A stretch of 64,000 bases of DNA from Cohnella fermenti (GTDB taxonomy: Bacteria; Bacillota; Bacilli; Paenibacillales; Paenibacillaceae). This document shows positions 40,287 through 51,386 of the stretch, piece by piece (the first letter of the stretch is position 1; every line of letters begins with the position of its first letter). Below the pieces are notes generated by a model that saw only the letters and a program-made list of their open reading frames with translations, did not search any database and was not told the origin of the DNA. The stretch covers positions 186,001 to 250,000 of the forward strand of contig NZ_SSOB01000001.1 in NCBI RefSeq assembly GCF_004801405.1, given 5' to 3'. The position numbers were made by a program, and so were the translations under genes.

Positions 40287-41469
40287 AGAAGAATATCGCG
40301 TGGCCGGCGAGAAGCTGGAGGCCGCGTCCAGGCTGCTTCGCGAGAAGGACATCGATGCCTGGCTGATTCTGAATCGCGAGGCGAGCGACCCTTCGCTGCC
40401 TCTGCTTATCGGCACGACGTCCATCCATGAAGCGGCCGTTGTCCTGAAGCCGGACGGCGAGCACCTGATTCTGGCTTCCGAGAGCGACCGGGGCAACTTC
40501 GAGAACGGCGGGCTATTCGCGGAGGTGATCCCGTACGGGCAGAGCTTCGAGGAGGAACTGACCGCGCTGATCGATCGGCTGGCCCCGAGGAAGCTGGCGC
40601 TCAACTTCTCGCTGCACGATCACTTGTGCGACGGCCTGACGGTCGGTCAATATCAGGTGCTCGAGAAGGCGGTCGGGAGGGAGCGGCTGCTTGGCATCGA
40701 GGTGTCGAGCGAGGAGCTGCTCAAGGAGATCCGCAGCGTGAAGACGCCGGCGGAGCTGGAGCGGATTCGCCGGGCGATCGCCTTCGCCGAGGAGATCTTC
40801 GCGGAGGTTGCCGCGAAGGCGAGCGTCGGCATGACCGAGAAGGAGCTTGGCGCGATGTATGTGGAGGGAATGAAGGCTCGCGGCGTGACGAACGGCCACG
40901 AGCGCCCGTTCGATCCGCCGATGGTCAACATCGTGCGCGCGGGCATGTCCCATCGGAAGCCGGGGGACACGAGGATTGTGCCGGGCGATATCGTCATTAT
41001 GGACATGTGCGTCCGTTACCGCGATTATTGCTCGGACGTTGCCCGCACGATGTACTTCCTGAAGCCGGACGAGACGAGCGCTCCGGCCGACGTGCAGCAC
41101 GCGTTCGACACCGCGATTCTGGCGATTGACGCCTCGATCGAATGCATCGCCGCCGGCAAGCGGGGCTATGAGGTGGATGCCGCAGGGCGGCAAGCGATCG
41201 AAGCGGGGGGCTACCCGACGATCCGCCACTCGGTCGGCCATCAGGTCGGCCGCCAATGCCACGACGGCGGCACCCGGCTCGGACCGCCGAGCAAGCCCGA
41301 CTCGGGCGGCATCGTCAAGGTCGGCGAGGTATACGCGATCGAGCCGACGGTGCTTCAGGACGACGGACTTCCGTGCATTCTCGTCGAGGAGAACGTCTTC
41401 ATTACGGAGGCCGGTCCGGAGCTGCTGAGCCGGCGACAGTTGGAGCTGATTACGATCCCATTCCGTTAA
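40279..41469 (+). CDS. M24-family metallopeptidase (Xaa-Pro dipeptidase/creatinase-like)
   Basis: 396 residues. Creatinase-type N-terminal domain (LLREKDIDAWLILNREASDP) and a pita-bread C-terminal domain with all five metal ligands visible: Asp in IVIMDMCVRYRDYCSDVART (two), His in TIRHSVGHQVGRQCHDGG, Glu in VYAIEPTVL and Glu in ILVEENVFITE. Likely removes or splits Xaa-Pro or similar imino-peptide bonds. ATG at 40279 overlaps the M20 stop; GGGAGGCGAG upstream. It resembles the gene at 42802 far more than the classical prolidase at 45959. Confidence 0.87.
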   Translation: MIKEEYRVAGEKLEAASRLLREKDIDAWLILNREASDPSLPLLIGTTSIHEAAVVLKPDGEHLILASESDRGNFENGGLFAEVIPYGQSFEEELTALIDRLAPRKLALNFSLHDHLCDGLTVGQYQVLEKAVGRERLLGIEVSSEELLKEIRSVKTPAELERIRRAIAFAEEIFAEVAAKASVGMTEKELGAMYVEGMKARGVTNGHERPFDPPMVNIVRAGMSHRKPGDTRIVPGDIVIMDMCVRYRDYCSDVARTMYFLKPDETSAPADVQHAFDTAILAIDASIECIAAGKRGYEVDAAGRQAIEAGGYPTIRHSVGHQVGRQCHDGGTRLGPPSKPDSGGIVKVGEVYAIEPTVLQDDGLPCILVEENVFITEAGPELLSRRQLELITIPFR

Positions 41470-41487
41470 ATCGCAAAGGAGAGGCTT

Positions 41488-42789
41488 ATGAGCGGCAACA
41501 TCTGGACCCCCGAATGGGAGCAACACGCGCTGGATATTTTCACAAGCCTTCTCCGCATCGATACGTCGAATCCGCCAGGCCGGGAGCTCGAGGCCGTCCA
41601 GTACCTGCTCGGGAAGCTGGCAGAGAGCGGCATCGACGGCACGGTATTCGAGCCGGAGCCCGGGCGGGCGAGCCTGATCGCGAAGCTGGGAACCGGGGAA
41701 GAGGCCGGGGCCAATCCCCCTGTCATTCTGCTCTCGCACCTTGATGTCGTTCCTGCGGATGCCGCCGAATGGACCCATCCTCCGTTCGAGGCGCGGGAGG
41801 AGAACGGGGTCATCTACGGTCGCGGAGCGCTGGACACGAAGCAGCTCACGGCCATGCAGCTGGCGGCGTTCCTTCTATTGAAGCGGCGGGAGAGCGAGCT
41901 CGATCGGACGGTGTACTTCGTGGCCGCTGCGGACGAGGAAGCGGGCAGCCGCCTGGGCATGGCCAAGGTGATCGGGCAATTCCCCGAGCTTCAGAGCGAG
42001 GGCTATGTCATCAGCGAAGGAGGGGGCTTCCCGCTGCTGCTCAAGGGCAGAAGCCTGATCCTGTGCGCGGCGGGCGAGAAGGGGGTATGCCGAATCCGGA
42101 TGAGGACGACCGGGGATTCCGGCCATGCCTCGTGCCCGCCTTCGGAGCAGGCGGTGTTCAAGCTGGCCGAGGCGCTCGGAAGGCTGGCGAGCTACAAGTT
42201 CCCGAAGAAGTACACCGAGTTGTCCCGCAATTTTATTCTGGAGACGGGACTAAGCCCGGACAGCAAGCAGGTCGTCGAGTCGACCTACAACAACCTGATG
42301 CAGTACATGCTGTACGACGGGCTAATGATCAACGACGTCCGCGTCGGGGAGCGCATCAACGTTATTCCCGGCTCCGCCGAGGCGGAGTTCGAGTTCCGGA
42401 TGCTGCCGGGCACAACCGTTCGGGATATCGAGAGGCTGATGCGGCGATTGCTCAAGGACGTCGACGCGCAGTGGAGCATCGTCGCCTTCGAGGACGGCTA
42501 CGAGAGCGGCATCGACAACGAGCTGCTGAAGCTGTTCGAGAGCAATTGCCGGACGTTCGGGCTGGACGCGAAGCTCGTTCCGTTCCTGGCGCTCGGGCGC
42601 ACCGACGGAAGATTCCTGGGCCCTTATTCGGACCGGATCTACGGCTTCTCCCCGACGCTGCTGGACGATCACTTCGCGGCCGTGCTCGAGAGGGTGCATC
42701 AGAACGACGAACGAATAGCGAGAGATTCCTATCTCTTCGGAGCGAAGGTGATCTCGAAGACGCTGCTCGACCTGTGCGTCGATTCCTAA
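41488..42789 (+). CDS. M20-family metallopeptidase (ArgE/DapE-like)
   Basis: 433 residues, complete M20 enzyme: LLSHLDVVPADAAEW (His), IYGRGALDTKQLTAMQLAA (Asp), AADEEAGSRLGMAKV (Glu pair), lid-domain GDSGHASCPPSEQAVF (His), RVHQNDERIA (last His). It opens IRIDTSNPPGRELEAV-like, as does its paralogue at 38946. Likely hydrolyses an N-acyl or peptide bond of a small imported compound. AAAGGAGAGG precedes the ATG. Fourth gene of the peptide operon. Confidence 0.9.
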   Translation: MSGNIWTPEWEQHALDIFTSLLRIDTSNPPGRELEAVQYLLGKLAESGIDGTVFEPEPGRASLIAKLGTGEEAGANPPVILLSHLDVVPADAAEWTHPPFEAREENGVIYGRGALDTKQLTAMQLAAFLLLKRRESELDRTVYFVAAADEEAGSRLGMAKVIGQFPELQSEGYVISEGGGFPLLLKGRSLILCAAGEKGVCRIRMRTTGDSGHASCPPSEQAVFKLAEALGRLASYKFPKKYTELSRNFILETGLSPDSKQVVESTYNNLMQYMLYDGLMINDVRVGERINVIPGSAEAEFEFRMLPGTTVRDIERLMRRLLKDVDAQWSIVAFEDGYESGIDNELLKLFESNCRTFGLDAKLVPFLALGRTDGRFLGPYSDRIYGFSPTLLDDHFAAVLERVHQNDERIARDSYLFGAKVISKTLLDLCVDS

Positions 42790-42801
42790 CGGAGGTGCAA
42801 G

Positions 42802-43974
42802 ATGGATTATTCGGTCAACCGGGAGAAAATGGAGCAGGCATCCGAAGCACTGCGCAAGAGGAATATCGAGCTGTGGCTCATTCTGACGAGCGAGGGCAGC
42901 GATCCATGCCTGCCGCTCGTAACGGGAGTGCGGACGGTCGGTCCCGGAGCGTTCCTGATCGCGGCCGGCGGCGAGAGAATCGCCGTCTGCAGCTCGATCG
43001 ACGCGCAGGATATCGAAGAGAGCGGTCTGTTCCATCGGGTCGTGAAGTACAAGCTGAGTCTGGACGAAGCGTTGCGGGACACCGTGCTCGCGCTGAAGCC
43101 GAAGACGATCGCGCTGAACTACTCGGCGGACGAGCATCTGTGCGACGGCCTGACGCTTGGCCGCTATCGCTGGCTTATGAAGACGATGGAAGGCTTCGAA
43201 GGCGAATACGTCTCGTCGGAGCCGTTCCTGACCGAGCTGCGCAGCATCAAGACGCCGGAGGAGATTCGCCGCACGAAGAAGGCGGTCGACCTGACCCTCG
43301 AGATCTATGATGCGGTGTTCGCGAAGCTGAGGGTCGGCCTCACCGAGAAGCAGGCCGGGGAGCTGTTCCTGGACGAGATGCGGGAGCGCGGCGTCTTGAA
43401 CGGGCTCGACCGTACGCTGTCGATGCCGATGGTGCTCAAGGAGAACATCTCCCACCGGCAGCCGTCGGATCGGGTGATCGAATACGGCGACCTCGTCATC
43501 TTCGATTACAGCGTCGATTACGAGGGCTATGTGTCCGACATCGCGCGGACGGCGTACTTCCTTCGGCCGGACGAGGACGATGCGCCGGAGGCGTTCAGGT
43601 TTGCCTTCCGGGCGGCATACGACGCCATAAGCGCGGCGCGGGAAGCGCTGAAGCCGGGGGCGATCGGCCACGAGGTCGACGGCGTGGCGAGAAGGCTTCT
43701 GCTGGACCGCGGAATGCCCGAGATCTCCCACGCCACCGGCCATCAGATCGGCCGACAGACGCACGATGGGGGAACGCTGCTCGGTCCGCGCTGGGAACGG
43801 TACGGAAGAGCTCCGTACGGGACCGTCTCGGCCAATATGATTTTCACCCTGGAACCGACCATTCTCCCCGGCAGGATGCCCTACATTCTGCTTGAGGAGA
43901 ACCTGGTCGTCACGGAGAGCGGCTCCGAATACTTGAGCGAGCGGCAAGAGAGCCTTGCGCTGATCCGGTCATAG
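42802..43974 (+). CDS. M24-family metallopeptidase (Xaa-Pro dipeptidase/creatinase-like), second copy
   Basis: 390 residues, paralogue of 40279. Creatinase N-domain (LRKRNIELWLILTSEGSDPC); metal ligands in LVIFDYSVDYEGYVSDIART (two Asp), MPEISHATGHQIGRQTHDGG (His), IFTLEPTILPGR (Glu) and ILLEENLVVTE (Glu). The order M20-M24-M20-M24 suggests duplication of a two-gene cassette, after which the paralogues diverged widely. GGAGGTGCAAG precedes the ATG. Confidence 0.87.
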   Translation: MDYSVNREKMEQASEALRKRNIELWLILTSEGSDPCLPLVTGVRTVGPGAFLIAAGGERIAVCSSIDAQDIEESGLFHRVVKYKLSLDEALRDTVLALKPKTIALNYSADEHLCDGLTLGRYRWLMKTMEGFEGEYVSSEPFLTELRSIKTPEEIRRTKKAVDLTLEIYDAVFAKLRVGLTEKQAGELFLDEMRERGVLNGLDRTLSMPMVLKENISHRQPSDRVIEYGDLVIFDYSVDYEGYVSDIARTAYFLRPDEDDAPEAFRFAFRAAYDAISAAREALKPGAIGHEVDGVARRLLLDRGMPEISHATGHQIGRQTHDGGTLLGPRWERYGRAPYGTVSANMIFTLEPTILPGRMPYILLEENLVVTESGSEYLSERQESLALIRS

Positions 43975-44006
43975 CCCGCGAGCCCCGCTAGAAGGAGGGA
44001 AGTCTC

Positions 44007-44972
44007 ATGCAACGTTATATTGTCAAGCGGCTTCTGACGACGCTGCCGCTGCTGGTCGGGATTACGCTGCTGACGTTCCTGATCATGCAGATCACGCCGG
44101 GCAACCCGATGCAGACGATGATCGATCCGCGCATCTCGACGGCCGACCTCGCGCGGGCGCAGGAGAACATGGGGCTGAACGACCCGATGATTGTCCAGTA
44201 CTTCCGCTGGCTCGGCGAGATTGTTAGCGGCAATCTCGGCTATACGATCAAGACGGGGCAGTCGGTCGCGCAGATGATTCTCGACCGTCTCCCGGCAACG
44301 CTGCTGCTGACGGTAACCGCGTTCGTGTTCAGCTTCGTCGTCGGCGTGCCGCTCGGCGTCTACTCGGCCACCCGGAAGTACACGAAGCGCGACTACGGGC
44401 TGACCGTGTTCTCCTTCATCGGAATATCGGTTCCCTCGTTCTTCTTCGGGGTCGCGCTGATCTACCTGTTCGCGGTCAAGCTGAACTGGTTCCCGACATC
44501 GGGGCTCGCCACGATCAACCTTCAGGGCAGCGGCTGGGACATCCTCGTCGACAAGGCGAAGCATCTCGTGCTCCCGGCGCTCGTCATGGCGCTGCCGAAC
44601 CTGGCCGTCATCATGCGCTTCACGCGCTCGAGCATGATCGAGGTGCTGACGAACGATTATATCCGGACGGCGAAGGCGAAGGGGCTCAGCGAGCGGGCGG
44701 TCAAGTATCGGCATGCGTTGCGCAACGCCATTATCCCGGTCATCACGCTGTTCGGGCTGTCGATTCCGACGCTGTTCGGCGGCGCCTACATCACGGAGAC
44801 GATCTTCAACTGGCCCGGCATGGGCAGCCTCGGCATCCAGTCGATCACCTCCCGCGAGTACCCGGTCATCATGGGACTGAACCTGTTTACCTCGCTGCTT
44901 GTGCTGTTCGGGAACCTGATCGCCGACATCCTCTACGCCGTCGCCGATCCGAAGATCCGGCTGTCCAAATAA
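44007..44972 (+). CDS. Peptide ABC permease (OppB/DppB type)
   Basis: 321 residues, six spans. Standard features: MQRYIVKRLLTTLPLLVGIT, MQITPGNPMQTMIDP, NMGLNDPMIVQYFRWL, and the EAA coupling loop TAKAKGLSERAVKYRHALRN. Forms the channel with the next gene product. GAAGGAGGGAAG precedes the ATG. Confidence 0.94.
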   Translation: MQRYIVKRLLTTLPLLVGITLLTFLIMQITPGNPMQTMIDPRISTADLARAQENMGLNDPMIVQYFRWLGEIVSGNLGYTIKTGQSVAQMILDRLPATLLLTVTAFVFSFVVGVPLGVYSATRKYTKRDYGLTVFSFIGISVPSFFFGVALIYLFAVKLNWFPTSGLATINLQGSGWDILVDKAKHLVLPALVMALPNLAVIMRFTRSSMIEVLTNDYIRTAKAKGLSERAVKYRHALRNAIIPVITLFGLSIPTLFGGAYITETIFNWPGMGSLGIQSITSREYPVIMGLNLFTSLLVLFGNLIADILYAVADPKIRLSK

Positions 44973-45001
44973 TCCGTCAGGAGAAGAGGAGGGAAGCTTC
45001 C

Positions 45002-45928
45002 ATGGGATGGACAACGACCCCGGAGGGCGCAGCACCGAAGTCGAGCCGGAGCGGCGGCGAAGGGAGCATGGTCTTCCAGGCCTGGCGCCGCTACAAGAAG
45101 AACAAGCTGGCCGTGTTCGGCCTCGGCTTCATGGTTCTGCTGGTGCTCATCTCCATTCTCGCCCCGCTGCTCGCGCCGCACGATCCGTTCAGCTCGATCA
45201 AGAACGAGGCGGGCACGCTGGATATTATGGCGAAGCCGTCGCAGGAATACCTTCTCGGCACGGACAGCCTCGGGCGGGACGTGCTGTCGAGGCTCATGTA
45301 CGCGGGGCGCGTCTCGCTGAGCGTCGGTCTCGTCTCCGTGACGATCTCGACCGTGCTCGGCGTGCTGCTCGGAGCGTTGGCCGGCTATTACGGCAAGTGG
45401 ACCGATTCCGTCATCATGCGCGTCGTCGACGTCGTCTACTGCTTCCCCGTCATGTTCCTGATCATTACGGTGTCGGCGCTGCTGAAGCCGAGCATGTTCA
45501 ACGTGATGATCATTATCGGCCTCGTCAGTTGGGTCGGTACGGCGCGGCTCGTCCGCGGCGAGATTCTGCGGGTTCGGGAGCTCGAGTATGTGCAGGCGTC
45601 CAAGGCGCTCGGCGTGCGAAGCTTCACGATTATCGTCCGGCATATTCTGCCGAACATCATGGCGCCGATTCTTGTCCAGGCGACGCTGATGACGGCCGAC
45701 GCGATTCTGACCGAAGCCGCGCTCAGCTTCCTGGGCGTGGGCGTGCAGCAGCCGACCCCCAGTTGGGGAAACATGCTGAACGAAGCGATGTCGATCATGG
45801 TTCTCCGCTTCAAGTATTGGATCTGGCTCTACCCGGGGCTCGCCATCCTGCTGACCGTGCTCAGCATCAACTTCATCGGCGATGGGCTGCGGGATGCGCT
45901 GGACCCGAAGCTGAAGGGGCGCAAGTAG
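45002..45928 (+). CDS. Peptide ABC permease (OppC/DppC type)
   Basis: 308 residues, six spans. N-terminal OppC_N segment (MVFQAWRRYKKNKLAVFGLG), LLAPHDPFSSI, LLGTDSLGRDVLSRLMYAGR, coupling loop QASKALGVRSFTIIVRHILP, and LSFLGVGVQQPTPSWGNML. Partner of the preceding permease. The ATG at 45002 (GAGGAGGGAAG upstream) gives about 22 extra N-terminal residues before the conserved start; the internal ATG at 45068 is possible. Confidence 0.93.
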   Translation: MGWTTTPEGAAPKSSRSGGEGSMVFQAWRRYKKNKLAVFGLGFMVLLVLISILAPLLAPHDPFSSIKNEAGTLDIMAKPSQEYLLGTDSLGRDVLSRLMYAGRVSLSVGLVSVTISTVLGVLLGALAGYYGKWTDSVIMRVVDVVYCFPVMFLIITVSALLKPSMFNVMIIIGLVSWVGTARLVRGEILRVRELEYVQASKALGVRSFTIIVRHILPNIMAPILVQATLMTADAILTEAALSFLGVGVQQPTPSWGNMLNEAMSIMVLRFKYWIWLYPGLAILLTVLSINFIGDGLRDALDPKLKGRK

Positions 45929-45958
45929 GGAGCGGGCAGGGGAAGGAGAGGAGAGCGA

Positions 45959-47023
45959 ATGAGCCGGCTGGCGAGAATCAGGGAGGTTCTGCGAGCGAAG
46001 GAGCTGGGCGCCGTATACGTGTCCTCGTACGAGAATCGCCGGTACTATTCCGGCTTCTCGGGCAGCAACGGGCATCTGTTCGTTACCGAGGAGGAGGCTT
46101 GTCTGATTACCGATCCCCGCTACACGGAGCAGGCGGAGAAGGAAGCGCCGCAGTGGCGGATTGCGACGCACGGCCTGGACGCGATGGAGACGATCCGGGA
46201 GGAGCTTCGCCGGCTCGGGGCGGCAACCATAGGCTACGAGTCGACGAAGCTGACCGATGCGGAGGTGTCCCGGCTTCGGGCGGAGCTGCCAGAGATCAGT
46301 TGGGTGCCGCTTGAGGATTACGGAGTCCGGCATCGCGCGATCAAGGACGAGGAGGAGCTGCGGACGATCCGGGAAGCGGCCGCCATCGCCGACCGGGCGA
46401 TGCTGAAGCTGGTCGACCGGATTCGCTCCGGAATGACGGAGCGGGATATTCAGATCGAGCTGGAATACCTGATGGCGAAGGAAGGAAGCGAGGCGCCCGC
46501 ATTCGGAACGATCGTCGCGTCGGGGACGAGAGCCTCGCTGCCGCACGGAACGGCGACGGACAAGCCGATCGCCCGGGGCGAGCTGGTCGTGATCGACTTC
46601 GGCGCGAAGGTTCGGGGCTATCATTCGGACCTCACGAGAACGCTGTGGGTCGGCGCTCCGGAGCCGGAGGCGCTTCGGCTGTTCCTGATCGTGCAGAAGG
46701 CGCGGAAGGCGGCGATTCGGGCGATCCGCCCCGGACGGACGTGCGGAGAGATCGACAAGGCGCACCGCGACGTATTCGTCCGCGAAGGCGTGGAGGAGTA
46801 CAGCCTGCGCGGTCTCGGCCATGGCGTCGGGCTGCACATTCACGAGCTGCCGAGGGTCGTAATCGGCGCGAAGGAGCCGCTTGAGCCGGGGATGGTGTTC
46901 ACGGTGGAGCCGGGGCTGTACGTCCCCGGCATCGGGGGCGTTCGGATTGAGGATATCGTAAGGGTGACGGAGGACGGCTGCGAAGTATTGACCCGCTGTC
47001 CGCATGTGCTTCAGGTGCACTAG
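45959..47023 (+). CDS. Xaa-Pro dipeptidase (canonical M24B, PepQ/YqhT-like)
   Basis: 354 residues, canonical prolidase. Ligands in [20 protein letters not shown] (two Asp), [17 protein letters not shown] (His), [20 protein letters not shown] (Glu, then Glu). N-domain [20 protein letters not shown] is typical of the YqhT-type dipeptidases. Hydrolyses Xaa-Pro dipeptides in the cytoplasm. It sits between the permease and ATPase genes. GGAAGGAGAGGAG precedes the ATG. Confidence 0.92.
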   Translation: MSRLARIREVLRAKELGAVYVSSYENRRYYSGFSGSNGHLFVTEEEACLITDPRYTEQAEKEAPQWRIATHGLDAMETIREELRRLGAATIGYESTKLTDAEVSRLRAELPEISWVPLEDYGVRHRAIKDEEELRTIREAAAIADRAMLKLVDRIRSGMTERDIQIELEYLMAKEGSEAPAFGTIVASGTRASLPHGTATDKPIARGELVVIDFGAKVRGYHSDLTRTLWVGAPEPEALRLFLIVQKARKAAIRAIRPGRTCGEIDKAHRDVFVREGVEEYSLRGLGHGVGLHIHELPRVVIGAKEPLEPGMVFTVEPGLYVPGIGGVRIEDIVRVTEDGCEVLTRCPHVLQVH

Positions 47024-47056
47024 ACGGAAGACCTGACGAAGGAGGGCGACCGGAAG

Positions 47057-48039
<983 letters not shown>

Positions 48040-48043
<4 letters not shown>

Positions 48044-49008
48044 GCGAGCACTTGCTTGAGATCAAGGGCTTGAAGGTGCACTTCCCGACAGGGGACGGAG
48101 GATGGTTCGGCCGCGGGCGCCAATATGTGAAGGCCGTCGACGGGCTCGACTTCTCCATTCGCAGGGGAGAGACGCTCGGCATCGTCGGAGAATCCGGCTG
48201 CGGCAAGTCGACGACCGGGCGGGCGCTGCTGCGGCTCGTGCCGGCGACCGAAGGGCAGGTGCTCTTCGAGGGGAGGAACATTCTGCGGGCAAGCTCCGGC
48301 GACATGCGGGGATTGCGGCGGGAGATGCAGATCATCTTCCAGGACCCGTACGCGTCGCTCGACCCCCGCATGACCGTCGGCGGCATCATCGGCGAGGCGT
48401 TCAAGGCGCACGAACGGCTGAGCTCGCGCGAGCGGGAGGAGCAGGTGCAGGAGCTCCTCTCCTTCGTCGGCCTGCGGCCGGAGCATATTCGCCGCTATCC
48501 GCACGAGTTCAGCGGCGGGCAGCGGCAGCGGATCGGCATCGCCCGGGCGCTCGCGCTGCGGCCGAAGTTCGTCGTCTGCGACGAGCCGGTGTCGGCGCTC
48601 GACGTGTCCATTCAGGCGCAGGTCGTTAACCTCATGAAGGAGCTTCAGCAGAAGCTGGAGCTGACGTACCTGTTCATCTCGCACGACCTGCGCGTCGTCA
48701 AGCACATCAGCGACCGGGTCGGCGTCATGTACCTGGGGGCGATGGTCGAGATCGCGGACAAGCGGGAGCTGTACGCGAATCCACAGCATCCGTACACGCG
48801 AGCGCTGCTGTCGGCCATCCCGCAGGCGAATCCGTCGCGCCGGCGCGAGCGGATCATCCTGCAGGGAGACGTGCCGAGCCCGGTCAACCCGCCGAGCGGC
48901 TGCCGCTTCCGCACCCGCTGCCCGGAGGCGACGGAGCGCTGCGCGCTGGAGACGCCCGCCTTCAAGGACCTCGGCGGCGGCCATCGCGTCGCTTGCCATT
49001 ACCGATAA
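48040..49008 (+). CDS. Peptide ABC transporter ATP-binding protein (OppF/DppF type)
   Basis: 322 residues. Walker [18 protein letters not shown], signature [20 protein letters not shown], Walker [21 protein letters not shown], switch His in [14 protein letters not shown]-terminal [17 protein letters not shown]. Pairs with the preceding ATPase to drive peptide import. ATG at 48040 overlaps the upstream stop as ATGA, with GAGGAGGAAG before it. Confidence 0.94.
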
Positions 49009-49041
49009 ATTCACCGCACCGGAGAGGCAGGTTGGATAAGC

Positions 49042-50226
49042 ATGAAGATCGACGAGAACTGGTTGAAGCTGAAGTCCCCGGACTTCTCGGCTTATGACGG
49101 AATGGACCCGGAGAAGAAGCTGATGCTGGTCGGAGCGGACCCGTTCTTCCCGGACCGCTGTATTCCGGAGCACATCATCGAGGCGACGAAGAAGGCGCTC
49201 GACGAGGGCAAAACCCACTACGCGCTCGACAACAGCTACGCGGTGCCGGAGCTGAAGCGGGTGCTTGTGAAGAAGCTGAAGGAGTTCAACGGTCTGGACG
49301 TCGACCCGGAGAACGAGCTCATCGTCGTGCCGAGCTCCGCATTCGGCCTGTTCGTCGGCATCCGGGTATGCATCCGGCCGCATCACGGCGACGAGGTGCT
49401 CAACATTGACCCCGGCTTCGCCGAGAACTTCAACGACGTGTATCAGATGGGGGCGATCAGCGTCAGCGTCCCCACCTATATGGAGGACGGCTTCCAGCTC
49501 CGGATCGAGGAGCTGGAGAAGCGAGTGACGCCGCACACCCGCTGCCTCGTGCTGACGCACCCGAACAATCCGACCACGACCGTATACAAGCGCGAGGTTC
49601 TGGAGCGGCTGGCCGATTTTCTGAAGAAGCACGATCTGATGGTTGTGGTCGACCAGAGCTTCGAGCGCAATATCTATGAGGGCAACGAGTATATCACCTT
49701 CGCCGCGCTTCCGGGAATGCGCGAGCGCACGATCTCCGTGTTCGGCACGTCGAAGGACCTCGGCCTCACGGGCTTCCGCGTCGCCTATATGGTCGCGCCG
49801 AAGCCGGTTATCGACATCCTGAAGGTGGCGACGTTCAATTATGTCGGGCCGACGAATACGTTCGCCCAGTACGGCGTAGCCGCGGCGTATACCGATCCTT
49901 CTTATGTCGACGAATGGATGACGATCTTCGCCGAGCGGCGCCGGTTCGGCTACGAGCAATTGAACGCGATTCCCGGCGTCGAGGTGCTTCTGCCGGAGGG
50001 AGGCTTCTTCTTCTGGGTCAACGTCTCGAGGCTCGGCACGTCGGTCGGCATCCGCGATTATCTTGCGAAGGACGCGAACGTCGGCGTGTCCCCGGGGACG
50101 TGGTTCGGCGAGAACGGCGAAGGCTTCCTGCGCATCATGTACGGCACGATGCGGGATACCGGCAAGTACAAGGAAGCGATTCTGCGCATCAAGGATTCGC
50201 TGAGCAAGCTTCCGGTCAAAGCTTGA
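49042..50226 (+). CDS. PLP-dependent aminotransferase, class I/II
   Basis: 394 residues, fold-type I aminotransferase. Visible: VGADPFFPDRCIPEHIIEA, HYALDNSYAVPELKRVLVKK (substrate and ring region), LVLTHPNNPTTTVYKREVLE (Asn), MVVVDQSFERNIY (Asp), FGTSKDLGLTGFRVAYM with the PLP lysine, and GGFFFWVNVSRLG. It ends the peptide operon, so it likely transfers the amino group of an amino acid released by the peptidases. The exact amino acid cannot be read from sequence. Start ATG at 49042; the nearest Shine-Dalgarno (GGAGAGG) is rather far upstream. Confidence 0.88.
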   Translation: MKIDENWLKLKSPDFSAYDGMDPEKKLMLVGADPFFPDRCIPEHIIEATKKALDEGKTHYALDNSYAVPELKRVLVKKLKEFNGLDVDPENELIVVPSSAFGLFVGIRVCIRPHHGDEVLNIDPGFAENFNDVYQMGAISVSVPTYMEDGFQLRIEELEKRVTPHTRCLVLTHPNNPTTTVYKREVLERLADFLKKHDLMVVVDQSFERNIYEGNEYITFAALPGMRERTISVFGTSKDLGLTGFRVAYMVAPKPVIDILKVATFNYVGPTNTFAQYGVAAAYTDPSYVDEWMTIFAERRRFGYEQLNAIPGVEVLLPEGGFFFWVNVSRLGTSVGIRDYLAKDANVGVSPGTWFGENGEGFLRIMYGTMRDTGKYKEAILRIKDSLSKLPVKA

Positions 50227-50248
50227 ACGGCAGACGACAGACGGCAGG

Positions 50249-50282
50249 CGGGCGGGTCTCCTCTCGAAGGGGGGCCTGCCCG
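50249..50282 (+). terminator. Terminator of the peptide operon
   Basis: A stem of about 13 pairs with several G-U wobbles (50249-50262 with 50269-50282, loop CTCGAA), followed by TTTGTTAT. 22 bases after the aminotransferase stop. Confidence 0.7.
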
Positions 50283-50351
50283 TTTGTTATCGGGGGAACG
50301 GGGTAATAAAGGGCTCAAGGCCGGTCAATCAGACGAAGGAGAGTGATGAGC

Positions 50352-51314
50352 ATGATACGTACGATCCAACTTGAGCCGGAAGCCCGGAAGCTTGCCGAAG
50401 AGACGTCGAAGCCGCCTTACTTGTTCCAGCTCGGCCCCGAGAAGGGGAGGGAAGCCGTGGACGAGACGCAGTCGGTTCCGGCAGCGACTCCCGTTCCCCA
50501 GCCGATCGCCCAGGTGGAGGAGTTTATTCTGGACACCGGAGAGAACGGACGAGTCGGGCTGCGGATCGTTCGGCCGAAGGAAGCGAAGGGAACGCTTCCC
50601 GTTGTCCTGTACCTCCACGGTGCCGGGTGGGTATTCGGCAACGCGCATACGCACGACCGTCTCGTTCGCGAGCTGGCTAACGGTTCCGGGGCTGCGGTTG
50701 TTTTTCCCAGCTATAGTCTGTCCCCCGAGGCGCGCTATCCCAAGGCTCTCGAAGAGATCTACTCCGTGCTCGAATGGATCGAGCGGGCGGGAGAGACGCG
50801 CGGGTTCGACTCCTCTCGCATCGCGGTGGCGGGGGACAGCGTCGGCGGCAACATGACGGCGGCGCTCGCCCTCATGGCGAAGGAGCGGGGCGGGCCGGCC
50901 ATCGCCGGGCAACTGATGTTCTACCCGGTGACGGACGCTTCGTTCGATACGGAGTCGTATCGCGAATTCGCGGAGGGCTACTACCTGCGCAGGGATGCGA
51001 TGATGTGGTTCTGGGATCAGTACTTGCCGGACCGCGAGCGGCGCGGGGAGATTACGGCGTCCCCCTTGCGCGCGACAACCGGGCAGCTTCGCGGCTTGCC
51101 GCCCGCTCTCGTCATCACGGCGGAAGCCGACGTTCTGTGCGACGAGGGCGAAGCCTACGCGGAGAAGCTGAAGCAGGCCGGCGTGGAGACGGCGTCCGTT
51201 CGTTACCCGGCCATTATCCACGACTTCGTGATGTTGAACTCGCTGTCGGGCACGCAGGCGGCGCGCAGCGCCATCGAGCTTGCCGGTTCGTGGCTGAGGG
51301 AGAAGCTGGGCTGA
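50352..51314 (+). CDS. Alpha/beta-hydrolase of the HSL (lipase/esterase) family
   Basis: About 320 residues. Oxyanion motif YLHGAGWVFGNAHTHD (HGAG variant of HGGG), nucleophile elbow VAGDSVGGNMTAALALMAKE, Asp region ITAEADVLCDEGEAYAEKL, His in IIHDFVMLN. Typical short-chain ester hydrolase; no signal peptide. AAGGAGAG favours the third possible start (ATG 50352) over GTG 50343 and ATG 50346. Single gene by spacing. Confidence 0.88.
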   Translation: MIRTIQLEPEARKLAEETSKPPYLFQLGPEKGREAVDETQSVPAATPVPQPIAQVEEFILDTGENGRVGLRIVRPKEAKGTLPVVLYLHGAGWVFGNAHTHDRLVRELANGSGAAVVFPSYSLSPEARYPKALEEIYSVLEWIERAGETRGFDSSRIAVAGDSVGGNMTAALALMAKERGGPAIAGQLMFYPVTDASFDTESYREFAEGYYLRRDAMMWFWDQYLPDRERRGEITASPLRATTGQLRGLPPALVITAEADVLCDEGEAYAEKLKQAGVETASVRYPAIIHDFVMLNSLSGTQAARSAIELAGSWLREKLG

Positions 51315-51334
51315 GGAAGATTAAGGATGCGCCG

Positions 51335-51375
51335 ATTCGGTTAATGAGGATCAGATGAGCTCATCTCAACCGAAT
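51335..51375. promoter_or_regulatory. Compound palindrome upstream of the zinc-ribbon gene
   Basis: ATTCGGTT (51335) pairs with AACCGAAT (51368), enclosing the perfect palindrome GATGAGCTCATC (51354-51365). There is no T-tract, so an operator or mRNA leader structure is more likely than a terminator. Confidence 0.4.
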
Positions 51376-51386
51376 GGGGGATCGCG